From positions 744,001-808,000 of the forward strand of contig NZ_PYWK01000001.1 of the NCBI RefSeq assembly GCF_003049645.1: a DNA stretch of 64,000 nucleotides, read 5' to 3'. Shown piece after piece: positions 17,621 to 26,705 of this stretch. Each line of letters opens with the position of its first letter. Within the stretch, counting starts at the first letter, position 1. A program made the translations under genes and the position numbers. The notes under the pieces are model-generated. The model was not told where the DNA came from and made no database searches. It worked only from the letters and a program-made list of their open reading frames with translations. This stretch comes from Metasolibacillus fluoroglycofenilyticus. Lineage in GTDB: Bacteria; Bacillota; Bacilli; Bacillales_A; Planococcaceae.

Positions 17621-17893
17621 ATGAACGAAAGGCAAGGGCTCATTGTGTATGTTAATCAATTGAAGCATGCTAAATCTTTACGTAAATACGGTCATGTTCA
17701 TTATATCTCTAGAAGATTAAAATATGTCGTGATGTATTGTCAGCGCGAGGATATTGAGCTAGTTAAAAATAAATTACAACGCCTTCCATTTGTGAAAGAC
17801 GTTGTTGAATCCTTCCGTCCGTTTTTGAAAACGGAATTTGAAAATGCTAAGCCTGATAAAGCGAAGGAATATGATTATAAATCAGGTTTATAG
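17621..17893 (+). CDS. ylbG: YlbG, DUF2129 family protein
   Basis: A 90-residue cytoplasmic protein matching the YlbG/DUF2129 family ([20 protein letters not shown], then [18 protein letters not shown]). YlbG is conserved beside ylbF in Bacillales but its function is unknown. RBS AGAGGGG precedes the ATG. Its last codons overlap the convergent next gene by a few bases. Confidence 0.9.
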   Translation: MNERQGLIVYVNQLKHAKSLRKYGHVHYISRRLKYVVMYCQREDIELVKNKLQRLPFVKDVVESFRPFLKTEFENAKPDKAKEYDYKSGL

Positions 17894-18283
17894 TGCGTGC
17901 ATTGCAGGAATGTAATGATTTAAGCGCAAAATACCAATTAAATATTGGTAAAATAAAGTTGTTTCGGTAAAGTTAGAAGAATGCTTTACTTCAAGATAGT
18001 GTATTTGCTGATTTGCTTGCGCGGAAGCCTGTTTAAAAATTTCTAGACGTTGCGCTAGCTTTTCTTCATTGTAAGGAATACCTTCGCGACATATATATAT
18101 CGGCATGAATTTACTCTCTTGCGCTGGCTGTAATGCAACGGCAAGCGAGGCGTACATTTTCCCTTCCTTCTTTGAAGTAAATATAAATGTACGGTGGATA
18201 CGTGCTTTATTTGTATTTAATAGCTCACAAAGCTCAAATACATCGCCATAGCCTTGTCCTAATTCGATAAATTGTTGAATCAT
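17888..18283 (-). CDS. Conserved protein of unknown function
   Basis: A 131-residue soluble protein that I do not recognise with confidence. It is a mix of predicted strands and helices with no signal peptide, membrane segment or obvious catalytic motif. Visible features are an N-terminal helix ([18 protein letters not shown]), a central strand region with [16 protein letters not shown], and a C-terminal helix ending IPAMHAL. Its 3' end overlaps ylbG by six bases and its 5' end is divergent from the next gene with only about 55 bases between, so both must share a compact promoter region. RBS AAAGGGTGTG lies upstream. Confidence 0.75.
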   Translation of the reverse strand: MIQQFIELGQGYGDVFELCELLNTNKARIHRTFIFTSKKEGKMYASLAVALQPAQESKFMPIYICREGIPYNEEKLAQRLEIFKQASAQANQQIHYLEVKHSSNFTETTLFYQYLIGILRLNHYIPAMHAL

Positions 18284-18338
18284 TGTAAGTCACACCCTTT
18301 CCACACATAATAGTATCATGATGCAGGAGGATGAGCAC

Positions 18339-19766
18339 ATGAAATTTGCCATTGGTTTTTTTGTTGTTTTAGTAGGCACAATCAGTGCATTGCTTTTTAT
18401 GCAATTCCAAGTTTATTCAGATCATCTTGATTTGGAGGAGCAAACATTTAGCTATTCACAGGAAATTGAAATTGTTTATCGCGGCGAAAGCTTAGATATT
18501 CGTCATCATTTTAAAAATTTACCGAATGAGGAAATAGCGATTAGCTGGCCGAGCAAGGCTGAAAATCCAAATTGTTTTATCGAAACAGAGTATAGCTGTG
18601 CGCGTTTAAGTGAAGATTTAACAGCTTTTCATAGCGGTGAAAATCGCACACAATCACTATCATACATAATCCCTTTAGCGGGGGGACTGAAATCTAATCA
18701 CCTGATGGAGGATTTATTTATTAAATTGAAAAATGGGGCTGTTAAGTTTTCAACAGTACATATTTCAACTGATAGTGATATTGGTGGGCAGTGGGTAACT
18801 GGATTACCGTTAATCGGTCAACAATCATTATCACTTGTCAATTATTCCATGTTTAGTGGAGAGGGTGAAGTGCAGGACCTTTATTGGAAGGCAAATAATT
18901 TGGCATTACAGCATGTGACAGAGACGATTTCTGTTTACGCGAAAGACCCAACTTCTACAGCCTTTAATGACAATTTAGCAAAGTTAGAATTTTTAAATGA
19001 TGAGCATATTGCCGTTGTAGAGGGGGAAAATAACTCAGATTCACAAGGCAAGCGCATTTTATTTTTGCCGCAGATAACAACGCAGCAAATTCAGCAGCAT
19101 GTCATATTTGCACAATTAAATGCGATGTATGACTTTGTTGATACACCAAGGTGGCTGAAGGAAGTTATGGCAAGTTATTTAACAGGTAATACCTTTGGCG
19201 GCGAGCGCGCAACGACAATTGTTCAAACATTGACAAATCAAATGTCGGACGAGCAACTGAAAAATTGGTTGCATCAGTTGCAAGCATTGCAAGGTCAGCA
19301 AGTGTCGCCAAATGTACTAGATGAAGCATTATCTACGGTATTTGGCATTCATACATCCTACTTCTCATTAAATGTGGATTCTAAGGAAATATTCCCATTT
19401 TTATTCAATGATAAGCGGGTTATTTATTTAGATGGAGAGCAATTAGACGCAGTGGATGTTATTTTTAAAGATGGGCTTGTATTATACTCAGCACAAAGCT
19501 TGCTGAATGGGCTAGGCTATAGTGCGGAAAAAGGTCAAAGAGGTTTTTATGTTGAAAGTGCAACACGCGCTTTCAGATTCCCAAATGAGCCAGGCTTCTA
19601 CGTATTTAATGAGCGACGTTATAATACAGTTTCAGAGCCTATTGTACAGGTGGCTGGGCAATATTATATTGAGGAATCGTGGCTACAGCGCCTGTTTTTA
19701 GTAGAAATTCAGAAAACAGAGCAAAATATTAATTTGCTTTCTGTTGGGTTACAGTCGAGTGAATAA
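18339..19766 (+). CDS. Membrane-anchored extracytoplasmic protein of unknown function
   Basis: 475 residues with one N-terminal membrane anchor (about 3-22); the rest should lie outside the membrane. I do not recognise a named family. The middle (about 255-285) has PRWLKEVMASYLTG, which resembles the second zinc-ligand helix of gluzincin (peptidase MA-like) proteases. The expected HExxH upstream is degraded to HVIFA, so it would be inactive. The C-terminal ~110 residues (VIYLDGEQ … LNGLGYSAEKGQRGF) resemble a copper-amine-oxidase N-terminal (stalk) type wall-associated domain. Both resemblances are inference. The frame opens at 18318, but GCAGGAGG lies inside; ATG 18339 fits the ribosome binding site. 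rsmD follows. Confidence 0.75.
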   Translation: MKFAIGFFVVLVGTISALLFMQFQVYSDHLDLEEQTFSYSQEIEIVYRGESLDIRHHFKNLPNEEIAISWPSKAENPNCFIETEYSCARLSEDLTAFHSGENRTQSLSYIIPLAGGLKSNHLMEDLFIKLKNGAVKFSTVHISTDSDIGGQWVTGLPLIGQQSLSLVNYSMFSGEGEVQDLYWKANNLALQHVTETISVYAKDPTSTAFNDNLAKLEFLNDEHIAVVEGENNSDSQGKRILFLPQITTQQIQQHVIFAQLNAMYDFVDTPRWLKEVMASYLTGNTFGGERATTIVQTLTNQMSDEQLKNWLHQLQALQGQQVSPNVLDEALSTVFGIHTSYFSLNVDSKEIFPFLFNDKRVIYLDGEQLDAVDVIFKDGLVLYSAQSLLNGLGYSAEKGQRGFYVESATRAFRFPNEPGFYVFNERRYNTVSEPIVQVAGQYYIEESWLQRLFLVEIQKTEQNINLLSVGLQSSE

Positions 19767-19823
19767 GTGATGTTCCAATTTAGGCACAATATCGTTAATA
19801 AGGAATAAAGGTTTGGTGAAAAT

Positions 19824-20880
<1,057 letters not shown>

Positions 20881-20884
20881 ATAA

Positions 20885-21020
20885 GGCTGTCCAAAAAGCT
20901 GTGCATAGCCGGCATTTTGGACAGTAGCGATAATATTTGGAAAAATGCTGACTTAACTAAACAGAGAAGGCATCTTTTAAAAGCGGAATGAACATTGGCT
21001 TTAACAGTGTTCACCCTCAG
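20885..21020 (+). repeat. R1 repeat copy; stem is the coaD terminator
   Basis: Stem GGCTGTCCAAAA / TTTTGGACAG (20885-20923) with loop GTGCATAGCCGGC. After a spacer comes the second module CTTTTAAAAGCGG and ATGAACATTGGCTTTAACAG (20989-21008), then CACCCTCAGTAAAAG. This is one of the best-preserved copies. Confidence 0.8.
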
Positions 21021-21087
21021 TAAAAGTGGAGCGCTGAAAACTTTTATTTTAATGTGCTGTCAAAACAAAATAGACTTTTCGGATATA

Positions 21088-21127
21088 CCTAAAGCCAATG
21101 TTTATCAAACTTTCAAAGAAAGCCCCC
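21088..21127 (-). repeat. R1 second module, inverted copy interrupted by the IS
   Basis: AAAGCCAATGTTTATC (21102-21117) is the reverse complement of the R1 arm. It runs up to the 8-bp target site of the insertion sequence, showing that the IS landed at the edge of this copy. Confidence 0.6.
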
Positions 21128-21229
21128 TTATCCAATAGGCCACTGAAAAACTTATAAGTGAATGTAATGTTAAAAAGGAGTTGATTCGTTCAAATTTGAA
21201 CGAATCAACTCCTTTTTCAGTGGTATTTC

Positions 21230-21859
21230 TTACTCTGCTTCCTTCATTAAGGTTATAATTCTTTTGAGATTCACGGCGAATATGGTTGTTGCTCCTTGTA
21301 TTTGCATACCAAATAGACCCGCGGAATTGGCTGTTTCATACCCGTGTCTATGTTTCAACTCACTATTTTTCGCCTCAATTTTATAGCGCGATGTTGCTTT
21401 TTCTTTAAATTCATCGCTATTTTGAAACGCTTCCTGCTCTTCATGTTCTGTTGATTTAATCGTTACGGAATAGGTTTTACTTTTCGCACCTTCCTTGTAA
21501 CAACCTTCACGTAACGGGCAAACCTTACATTTTTCAATATCAAAGTAGTAAGTTTGTGCTTGGTTTTGCCCTTGGTTTTTCTTTCCTGTCCGTGCTGTTC
21601 GAATAGCCATATGCCCTGCTTTACAAACATACATTCCTGCATCTTTATTGAATTCAAACTCATCTTCTTTAGCTCGACTTCCATGTGTGATTCGCGGATT
21701 TAATTTCGATACTAATTGAAGCTCGTTTTCTTTCGCATAGCGAATATTATCCTTCTCTGAATAAGCTGCATCCTCAATCACTGTATCAATTTCCATACCT
21801 GTTTCCTGACTCTTTACATTTGATAACGCTACTATATAATAAAACAGCGATGTATTCCC
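21230..21859 (-). pseudogene. IS1182-type DDE transposase, C-terminal fragment
   Basis: The frame is open from 21859 down to the stop at 21230; no matching N-terminal half exists upstream. Visible parts are the region of the second catalytic Asp (DTVIEDAAYSEKDNI), a four-cysteine segment (KCKVCPLREGC) and the final catalytic Glu region (YKIEAKNSELKHRHGY). The first Asp and the DNA-binding domain are missing. The complete transposase of this family is roughly twice this size, so this is a remnant, not a functional gene. Confidence 0.85.
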
Positions 21860-21920
21860 AATTTAAATTAGGAATGAATCGCTGTTTTTAAAGTATTATT
21901 TTATCTATGAAAGCTACTTC

Positions 21921-22039
21921 GTTGATTGGAGTGTAGGGCGCCGACTCCTGTGGGATTAGCGGGACAGGTGAGACCCCGCAGTGGAGCGAAGCCTCACCGC
22001 CCGCCCCACGGAAAGCGTGCGCTCGGAACGGAAATCAAC
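21921..22039. repeat. R3 GC-rich Bacillaceae-type repeat inside the IS
   Basis: Bounded by GTTGATT (21921) and AATCAAC (ending 22039). The core holds GCGCCGACTCCTGTGGG, GAGACCCCGCAGTGGAGCG and CCCACGGAAAGCG, the pattern of a GC-rich intergenic repeat common in Bacillaceae. It is much richer in GC than the surroundings. Confidence 0.8.
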
Positions 22040-22165
22040 CGTTTTAGCGTAATACCGATTCATGGGGACTTTTTCAGTGGCCTATTATCCAAAGCCTTCA
22101 TTTTATAAAAACACCAATACTAGCATCTAAAATGCGGGCACCCGCACGGCATTTTAGACGCCCCT

Positions 22166-23110
22166 TCACCATAAAAAAATCAACCAATACAATGCAGGAA
22201 CAATGGCTATATAAAGAAGGCGCATATATATATATGGACGAAAGGCAATCGCATTTGACTTAGCAATTACGAGTACTTGCATATGGATGCTTAAACTTTG
22301 TGCGGTTAACCCTGTTACGAGCGCTAATAAAAGTAGTTTGCCTTGATAATTTTGCTGCATTAATTGCAAACCATTTGTCATTTCAAGTAAGGACGCAAAG
22401 AAAATTTGTAAATTGTTATTCAATGTGAATAAATGATTCATACTATGCAATAAAACAGCATAAATCGTTGTGAAAAAAACGATGGTTGCACAGACGACTA
22501 ATACAGTTGGCACACTATCTTTAATACTGTGCGCAAAAGCATGACGCGCGGTAACGGAATGTGCTGATTGCCGATTTTTTTGATGTGGCAAAAAGAAATA
22601 AACGATGCAAAGTAGTATGAGTGAGAAAATATGTAGCACAATTAAATATTGCCATCCAATTGTGACGTCATGGATTAAATCTAAACTGACAAAGCCTATG
22701 ACAAAGAGAGGGCTTGGACAGTGGCAAATACCGAGTAAAATAGCCGCCTCCTTTTGCGATAGCTCCTGTGATTTAGCGAGCTGAGCAATGGCTGCCGCAC
22801 CTGTTGGAAAGCCGCCTAAAGCACTAATCACATATGTTTTTATATATAATAAAAAAGGGTGTGTTGTATATTTTCCTGTAATGCGTATAAGCCAGCTTGT
22901 TAAAATTAAATACGGTAATAAATATGGAAACAAAGCTTCCATAAATAAATGCACACCTAAATCTGCTCCTTCATGTGCGACACCAGGAAAAAGAAGGAGT
23001 AAAATAATTAATATAAAACAAATAAAAATAGCAAAAAAATGTGTAATAACATCAACTCTTTTCAATATTTTGTGAAGTTTTGCCGCAAGTGTTACACTAA
23101 CTATATGCAT
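22166..23110 (-). CDS. ylbJ: YlbJ, sporulation-linked integral membrane protein (Gate/nucleoside-recognition domain)
   Basis: A polytopic membrane protein (about eight helices, up to 314 residues). It has a conserved GGFPTGAAAIAQL loop after the third helix and HCPSPLFVIGFV, both like YlbJ. In B. subtilis ylbJ is sigma-E controlled and important for spore heat resistance. This protein looks shorter than the ~400-residue B. subtilis protein. The start is uncertain: the first ATG (complement of 23110) lacks a ribosome binding site, and a downstream TTG before LKRVDVITH is possible. It is divergent from ylbL with about 40 bases between. Confidence 0.78.
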   Translation of the reverse strand: MHIVSVTLAAKLHKILKRVDVITHFFAIFICFILIILLLLFPGVAHEGADLGVHLFMEALFPYLLPYLILTSWLIRITGKYTTHPFLLYIKTYVISALGGFPTGAAAIAQLAKSQELSQKEAAILLGICHCPSPLFVIGFVSLDLIHDVTIGWQYLIVLHIFSLILLCIVYFFLPHQKNRQSAHSVTARHAFAHSIKDSVPTVLVVCATIVFFTTIYAVLLHSMNHLFTLNNNLQIFFASLLEMTNGLQLMQQNYQGKLLLLALVTGLTAQSLSIHMQVLVIAKSNAIAFRPYIYMRLLYIAIVPALYWLIFLW

Positions 23111-23152
23111 TTAGGCTATTTAATAGTCGTAGGTAAAAGGAGTCGGGGCGTC

Positions 23153-24190
23153 ATGAAAAAGAGATTAGCCATTATTGTAGCGGCTTTTGTCGTGTTTAGT
23201 TTTTTAATGTTTTATAAGCTTGATTCATACATTATGAGCCCTGGAAGCGCATATGATGTCAGCGAATTTGTAAAAGTTCAAAACGGCGATACAGAGGATG
23301 GGGGAACGTTTAATTTAATGACTGTATCCATGATGAGGGCGACACCTATTTTGTATGCTATTGCTTTTTTTAAAGAGCATCAGGAAATTATGCAACTAAA
23401 TACAGTACGCCAAAATGAGGAAGATGATGAAGAATATAATATTCGTCAATTGAAGCTAATGACGGATTCACAATTTAATGCGCTTTATGTAGCTTTTTCA
23501 AAAGCTGGACTAGACTATCAGATTACGTTGAAAGGGGTCTATGTATTAAATGTTTTAGCAGGGGGCGCTGCTGATGGCATTATAAAAGCAGGCGATGAAA
23601 TTGTGGAAGTCGATGGTCAGCGTATTCAAAGACAATCTGAGCTAATAGAAATGATTAGCAAAGCACAAAAGGATGACCTTGTGGAGCTTGTGATTAATCG
23701 CAACAATGAATTATTAACAAAAAATGTACAATTAAAAGAGATTCCCGAATCGGAAGGTCGCATAGGGCTAGGAATTACGTTTACAGAAAGTAAATCAATC
23801 AAAACAGACCCGAAAGTGAATATCGATGCTGAAGATATTGGTGGACCATCTGCTGGTTTAATGTTTACATTAGAAATTTTAAATCAATTGCTGGATGAGG
23901 ATTTGACAAAAGGCTATGCGGTTGCTGGCACAGGTGAGATGTATGAGGACGGCACTGTCGGGCGTATTGGTGGCATCGAGCGTAAAGTAGTTGCGGCTGA
24001 CCGTGATGGTATGGAAATTTTCTTTGCGCCTGATGATGAGATTACGGAAGCAATGCTACAATATAATCCGAAAATCGAATCAAACTATGAAGCCGCAGTT
24101 AAAACAGCTAAGGATATTGGGACAAAAATGAAAATTGTCCCAGTAAAAACGATTGATGATGCATTAGCTTATTTACAAGCTTTGGAGTAG
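23153..24190 (+). CDS. ylbL: YlbL, membrane-anchored PDZ-Lon-type protease
   Basis: 345 residues: an N-terminal membrane helix (about 5-22), a PDZ domain (about 115-200) and a C-terminal Lon-type S16 protease domain. The catalytic Ser233 lies in GGPSAGLMF and Lys278 in GIERKVVAA, a Ser-Lys dyad. In B. subtilis YlbL degrades the division inhibitor YneA during recovery from DNA damage. The frame is open from 23039, but AAAAGGAG sits 10 bases before ATG 23153, and homologues start there. The R1 terminator follows. Confidence 0.94.
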   Translation: MKKRLAIIVAAFVVFSFLMFYKLDSYIMSPGSAYDVSEFVKVQNGDTEDGGTFNLMTVSMMRATPILYAIAFFKEHQEIMQLNTVRQNEEDDEEYNIRQLKLMTDSQFNALYVAFSKAGLDYQITLKGVYVLNVLAGGAADGIIKAGDEIVEVDGQRIQRQSELIEMISKAQKDDLVELVINRNNELLTKNVQLKEIPESEGRIGLGITFTESKSIKTDPKVNIDAEDIGGPSAGLMFTLEILNQLLDEDLTKGYAVAGTGEMYEDGTVGRIGGIERKVVAADRDGMEIFFAPDDEITEAMLQYNPKIESNYEAAVKTAKDIGTKMKIVPVKTIDDALAYLQALE

Positions 24191-24197
24191 GGAGATG

Positions 24198-24345
24198 GCG
24201 TCCAAAAAACCGTGCAGTTGCCGGTATTTTGGACGCTTTTGTTGGTGTTTTGGGAAAATGATTGATTATGAAAATAGAGTGCTTTCCTTGATTAGGAGAA
24301 AAACATGGGCTTTAACGGCGTTTCTCTTAAGTAAAAGAGGAGAGA
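24198..24345 (+). repeat. R1 repeat copy; stem is the ylbL terminator
   Basis: Stem GCGTCCAAAA / TTTTGGACGC (24198-24236), loop CGTGCAGTTGCCGG, then TTTT. The second module follows as ATGGGCTTTAACGGCGTTTC near 24304-24323, with CTTAAGTAAAAGAGG. Confidence 0.75.
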
Positions 24346-24418
24346 TGCAAATAATGCATTGCTAAAATAAAATGGGTCCCTTAAAGAGAATAGCGTTGGA
24401 AATGTGATAAGTCACGCT

Positions 24419-25618
24419 TTACAGTCGGATAGGCGGTATATTATAGTCATCGCCTATGCCCCGGCTTGTAAGGCCTTGCTGATAGATTGTCGTCGCTCGT
24501 ATATCAAGCGTTAACATATCGTTTTGCATAGCGGCAACTCGGCTGACAAGAGGCAATATCATGTGCTTTTTATGCATCGATAAATAATGTTGACCACTTT
24601 CTGTCATACCAAGTAAACGGATATAGGATGGCTCTGTATAGGCATGTAGCTGTTGCTTCGTAATACCTGTATAAATATGCGTTAACATTCTTTGCAAACG
24701 TGTCCAAGTGTAGCGTTTCGATTTTATTTTATTCATAAAATCGCTAAATGAGGCTGCGCCTTTTGCATGTTTAATTAGTGCATACTCAATTCCCTCGGAC
24801 ACATCTGCGAACGTAGTGAGCTGCTCTGGTGTGTAGCGTAAAATAGTGAAGCGCAATAAGGGCCAAAATGTACTCCAGCTAGCAAACGCCGCATATGTTT
24901 GCTGCCAATCCTCTAGCAATGTGTATGTAGAGGATGGGACAAATTGCTCGACATCCTGTAAAGCTCGCTTGTTAAATAATGCTTGCCGTATTCCTGTAGC
25001 ACTGGCGATTTGGCTATGCTTGTCAATCGCATCATAATAGCCTGCGCCTATGCGTGTAATGGTAAAAGGTTGTATTTCATTTTTCAGTAGGCTCACCGCT
25101 TCAATATAGTGGAAGCCCAAAATATTATTTGGTTTTGCTAAATCAATGTAAGTGCCGGGAAAGCGTTGCTGCAAAGTTGTATAAGCTTCCTGTAAAGCCT
25201 TTGGATAACTAATGCCTGTCGAGATTAAATCTTTAATAAGCGCATCATAAAGCGCTTGATTTTGTTGAATAAGTGTAAAGCTATCAAGGAATGGTTGAAG
25301 CCTCCCATCCTCACTACCGAAAGCAAATGTTTGACAGCCTACTGCACGAAGTAAAGAAATCGCACCATAGGCAAATTGCTTTGCTGGTGCAGTACTGAAA
25401 ACATAAGGAAGTTCAATAACAAGGTCAATGCCATTTGCGAGAGCCATTTTCGTACGAGCCCATTTATCAACAAGGGCAGGTTCTCCTCGTTGTAAAAACT
25501 GCCCACTCATTACAGCGACAACTATATCGGCTCCTGTTAGTTTTTTTGCTTGCTGAACATGATAGGCATGTCCATTATGAAAAGGGTTGTATTCCACAAC
25601 AACACCTACAGCTTTCAT
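24419..25618 (-). CDS. tmcAL: tRNA(Met) cytidine acetate ligase (TmcAL, YlbM)
   Basis: TmcAL uses acetate and ATP to form N4-acetylcytidine at position 34 of elongator tRNA-Met. The 399-residue protein starts with the nucleotidylyltransferase signature VVEYNPFHNGHAYHVQ. SGQFLQRGEPALVDKWART and FAFGSE follow, and a helical C-terminal tRNA-binding region. The frame opens 21 bases upstream, but GTGGGAGG lies between; ATG at 25618 (complement) is the better start. It is convergent with ylbL and divergent from ylbN, as in B. subtilis. Confidence 0.93.
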   Translation of the reverse strand: MKAVGVVVEYNPFHNGHAYHVQQAKKLTGADIVVAVMSGQFLQRGEPALVDKWARTKMALANGIDLVIELPYVFSTAPAKQFAYGAISLLRAVGCQTFAFGSEDGRLQPFLDSFTLIQQNQALYDALIKDLISTGISYPKALQEAYTTLQQRFPGTYIDLAKPNNILGFHYIEAVSLLKNEIQPFTITRIGAGYYDAIDKHSQIASATGIRQALFNKRALQDVEQFVPSSTYTLLEDWQQTYAAFASWSTFWPLLRFTILRYTPEQLTTFADVSEGIEYALIKHAKGAASFSDFMNKIKSKRYTWTRLQRMLTHIYTGITKQQLHAYTEPSYIRLLGMTESGQHYLSMHKKHMILPLVSRVAAMQNDMLTLDIRATTIYQQGLTSRGIGDDYNIPPIRL

Positions 25619-25766
25619 ATCCTCCCACCTCACAATCAATAGAATTTAGCTGCTAATTGTATAATATACACATTATAAGTGGTAAAATGAAATTGATAAA
25701 GTAAACCTTCAAATTAGGACCTTTATTCAGTATCAATGGATTTTCATAGAGTGACAAGAAATTATC

Positions 25767-25795
25767 TTGACATCTAATTTAGAAATCTATATAAT
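25767..25795 (+). promoter_or_regulatory. Sigma-A promoter of ylbN-rpmF
   Basis: TTGACA (25767-25772), 17-base spacer, TATAAT (25790-25795): both hexamers are consensus. The start codon of ylbN is 30 bases downstream. Confidence 0.85.
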
Positions 25796-25825
25796 CAACA
25801 TTGTTGTCTAAGAGGTGATTAATGA

Positions 25826-26359
25826 ATGAAATGGTCAATTCATCAACTGTCGAAATATCGTCAAGACGGACTTCCGCTTGATGCCCAAATTCAATTGGAC
25901 GAAGTGAAGACACGTAACAAAGATATTCGAGCAATCTCACCCGCACATGTAAAAGGGCTATGCACATTCGGTGCATCGCAAATGACTTGTCAATTTACAT
26001 TAAGTGCGACATTAACTCTTCCTTGTGCAAGAACATGGGAAGATGTTGAATTTCCGATTGAAATTGATGCAGTTGAAGTATTTAGCTGGATTGATGAAGA
26101 TAAGCGTGGCGATTTAGACGGAGATATACATTATATCGATGGTGAAGTAATCGACATGAAGCCAGTATTAGAGGAATTAATTCTTCTTGAAATACCGATG
26201 CAAGTATTTAAAGAAAATACCGAAGGACAAGTGCACGGTGGTAAAAGCTGGACTTATACAACGGATGAAGATGTAGCTCTTAGTCGTAAAGATGACGAAC
26301 CAAAGGTGGATCCAAGACTGGCTGATTTAGCTAAGTATTTTGATCAAACAGATGAATAA
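25826..26359 (+). CDS. ylbN: YlbN, DUF177/YceD family protein (23S rRNA accumulation)
   Basis: A 177-residue soluble acidic protein of the DUF177/YceD family, which in bacteria and plastids supports 23S rRNA accumulation. It is almost always encoded just before rpmF, as here. Conserved marks are the [12 protein letters not shown] segment, [17 protein letters not shown] and the C-terminal [24 protein letters not shown] precedes the ATG. With rpmF it forms a two-gene operon from the consensus promoter at 25767. Confidence 0.92.
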   Translation: MKWSIHQLSKYRQDGLPLDAQIQLDEVKTRNKDIRAISPAHVKGLCTFGASQMTCQFTLSATLTLPCARTWEDVEFPIEIDAVEVFSWIDEDKRGDLDGDIHYIDGEVIDMKPVLEELILLEIPMQVFKENTEGQVHGGKSWTYTTDEDVALSRKDDEPKVDPRLADLAKYFDQTDE

Positions 26360-26382
26360 CTATCTGTAAGGAGGTGCCAATA

Positions 26383-26556
26383 ATGGCTGTACCATTTAGA
26401 AGAACTTCTAAAACTGCAAAAAGAAAGCGTCGTACGCATTTCAAATTATCTGTACCTGGTATGGTAGCTTGCCCAAACTGTGGTGAACATAAATTAGCTC
26501 ACCGTATTTGTAAAGCTTGCGGACACTATAAAGGTAAAGAAGTAGTAGCGAAATAA
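26383..26556 (+). CDS. rpmF: 50S ribosomal protein L32
   Basis: The 57-residue basic protein starts [17 protein letters not shown], and has two CxxC pairs (CPNCG and CKACG) forming a zinc ribbon, the four-cysteine (C+) form. The frame opens nine bases earlier, but AAGGAGGT lies eight bases before ATG 26383. It is downstream partner of ylbN. Confidence 0.97.
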   Translation: MAVPFRRTSKTAKRKRRTHFKLSVPGMVACPNCGEHKLAHRICKACGHYKGKEVVAK

Positions 26557-26577
26557 TTCAGTATTCCGCTATATGAA

Positions 26578-26617
26578 GGCGAATGAAGAGGCCATGGCTC
26601 TTCATTCGCCTTTTTTC
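26578..26617 (+). terminator. Terminator after rpmF
   Basis: Arms GGCGAATGAAGAG / CTCTTCATTCGCC followed by TTTTTT. Confidence 0.9.
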
Positions 26618-26705
26618 ATTTGTTATCATCCGTTGTCAAATGAAGGAATATTCGCTACGATACAATTAATGGGTAAGATGTATAAGTAGACTGGGGGAAG
26701 GGATA

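Larger units (their letters stand above)
21128..22092. mobile_element. Insertion sequence (IS1182-like), internally rearranged, with target duplication
   Basis: Terminal inverted repeats TAGGCCACTGAAAAA (21136-21150) and TTTTTCAGTGGCCTA (22070-22084) match perfectly. They are flanked by an 8-bp direct repeat TTATCCAA (21128-21135 and 22085-22092), the target duplication. The 949-bp element holds a perfect 46-bp palindromic terminator (21172-21217) and only the C-terminal part of a DDE transposase on the minus strand. Next come an imperfect inverted repeat around 21844-21885 and a GC-rich R3 element, where the transposase N-terminus and promoter should be. It cannot encode its own full transposase. 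Confidence 0.85.

Noticed and set aside
21926-22108. 60-codon frame inside the IS
   Set aside because: It is the GC-rich repeat read in one frame (Pro/Arg/Gly rich) and runs across the IS end.
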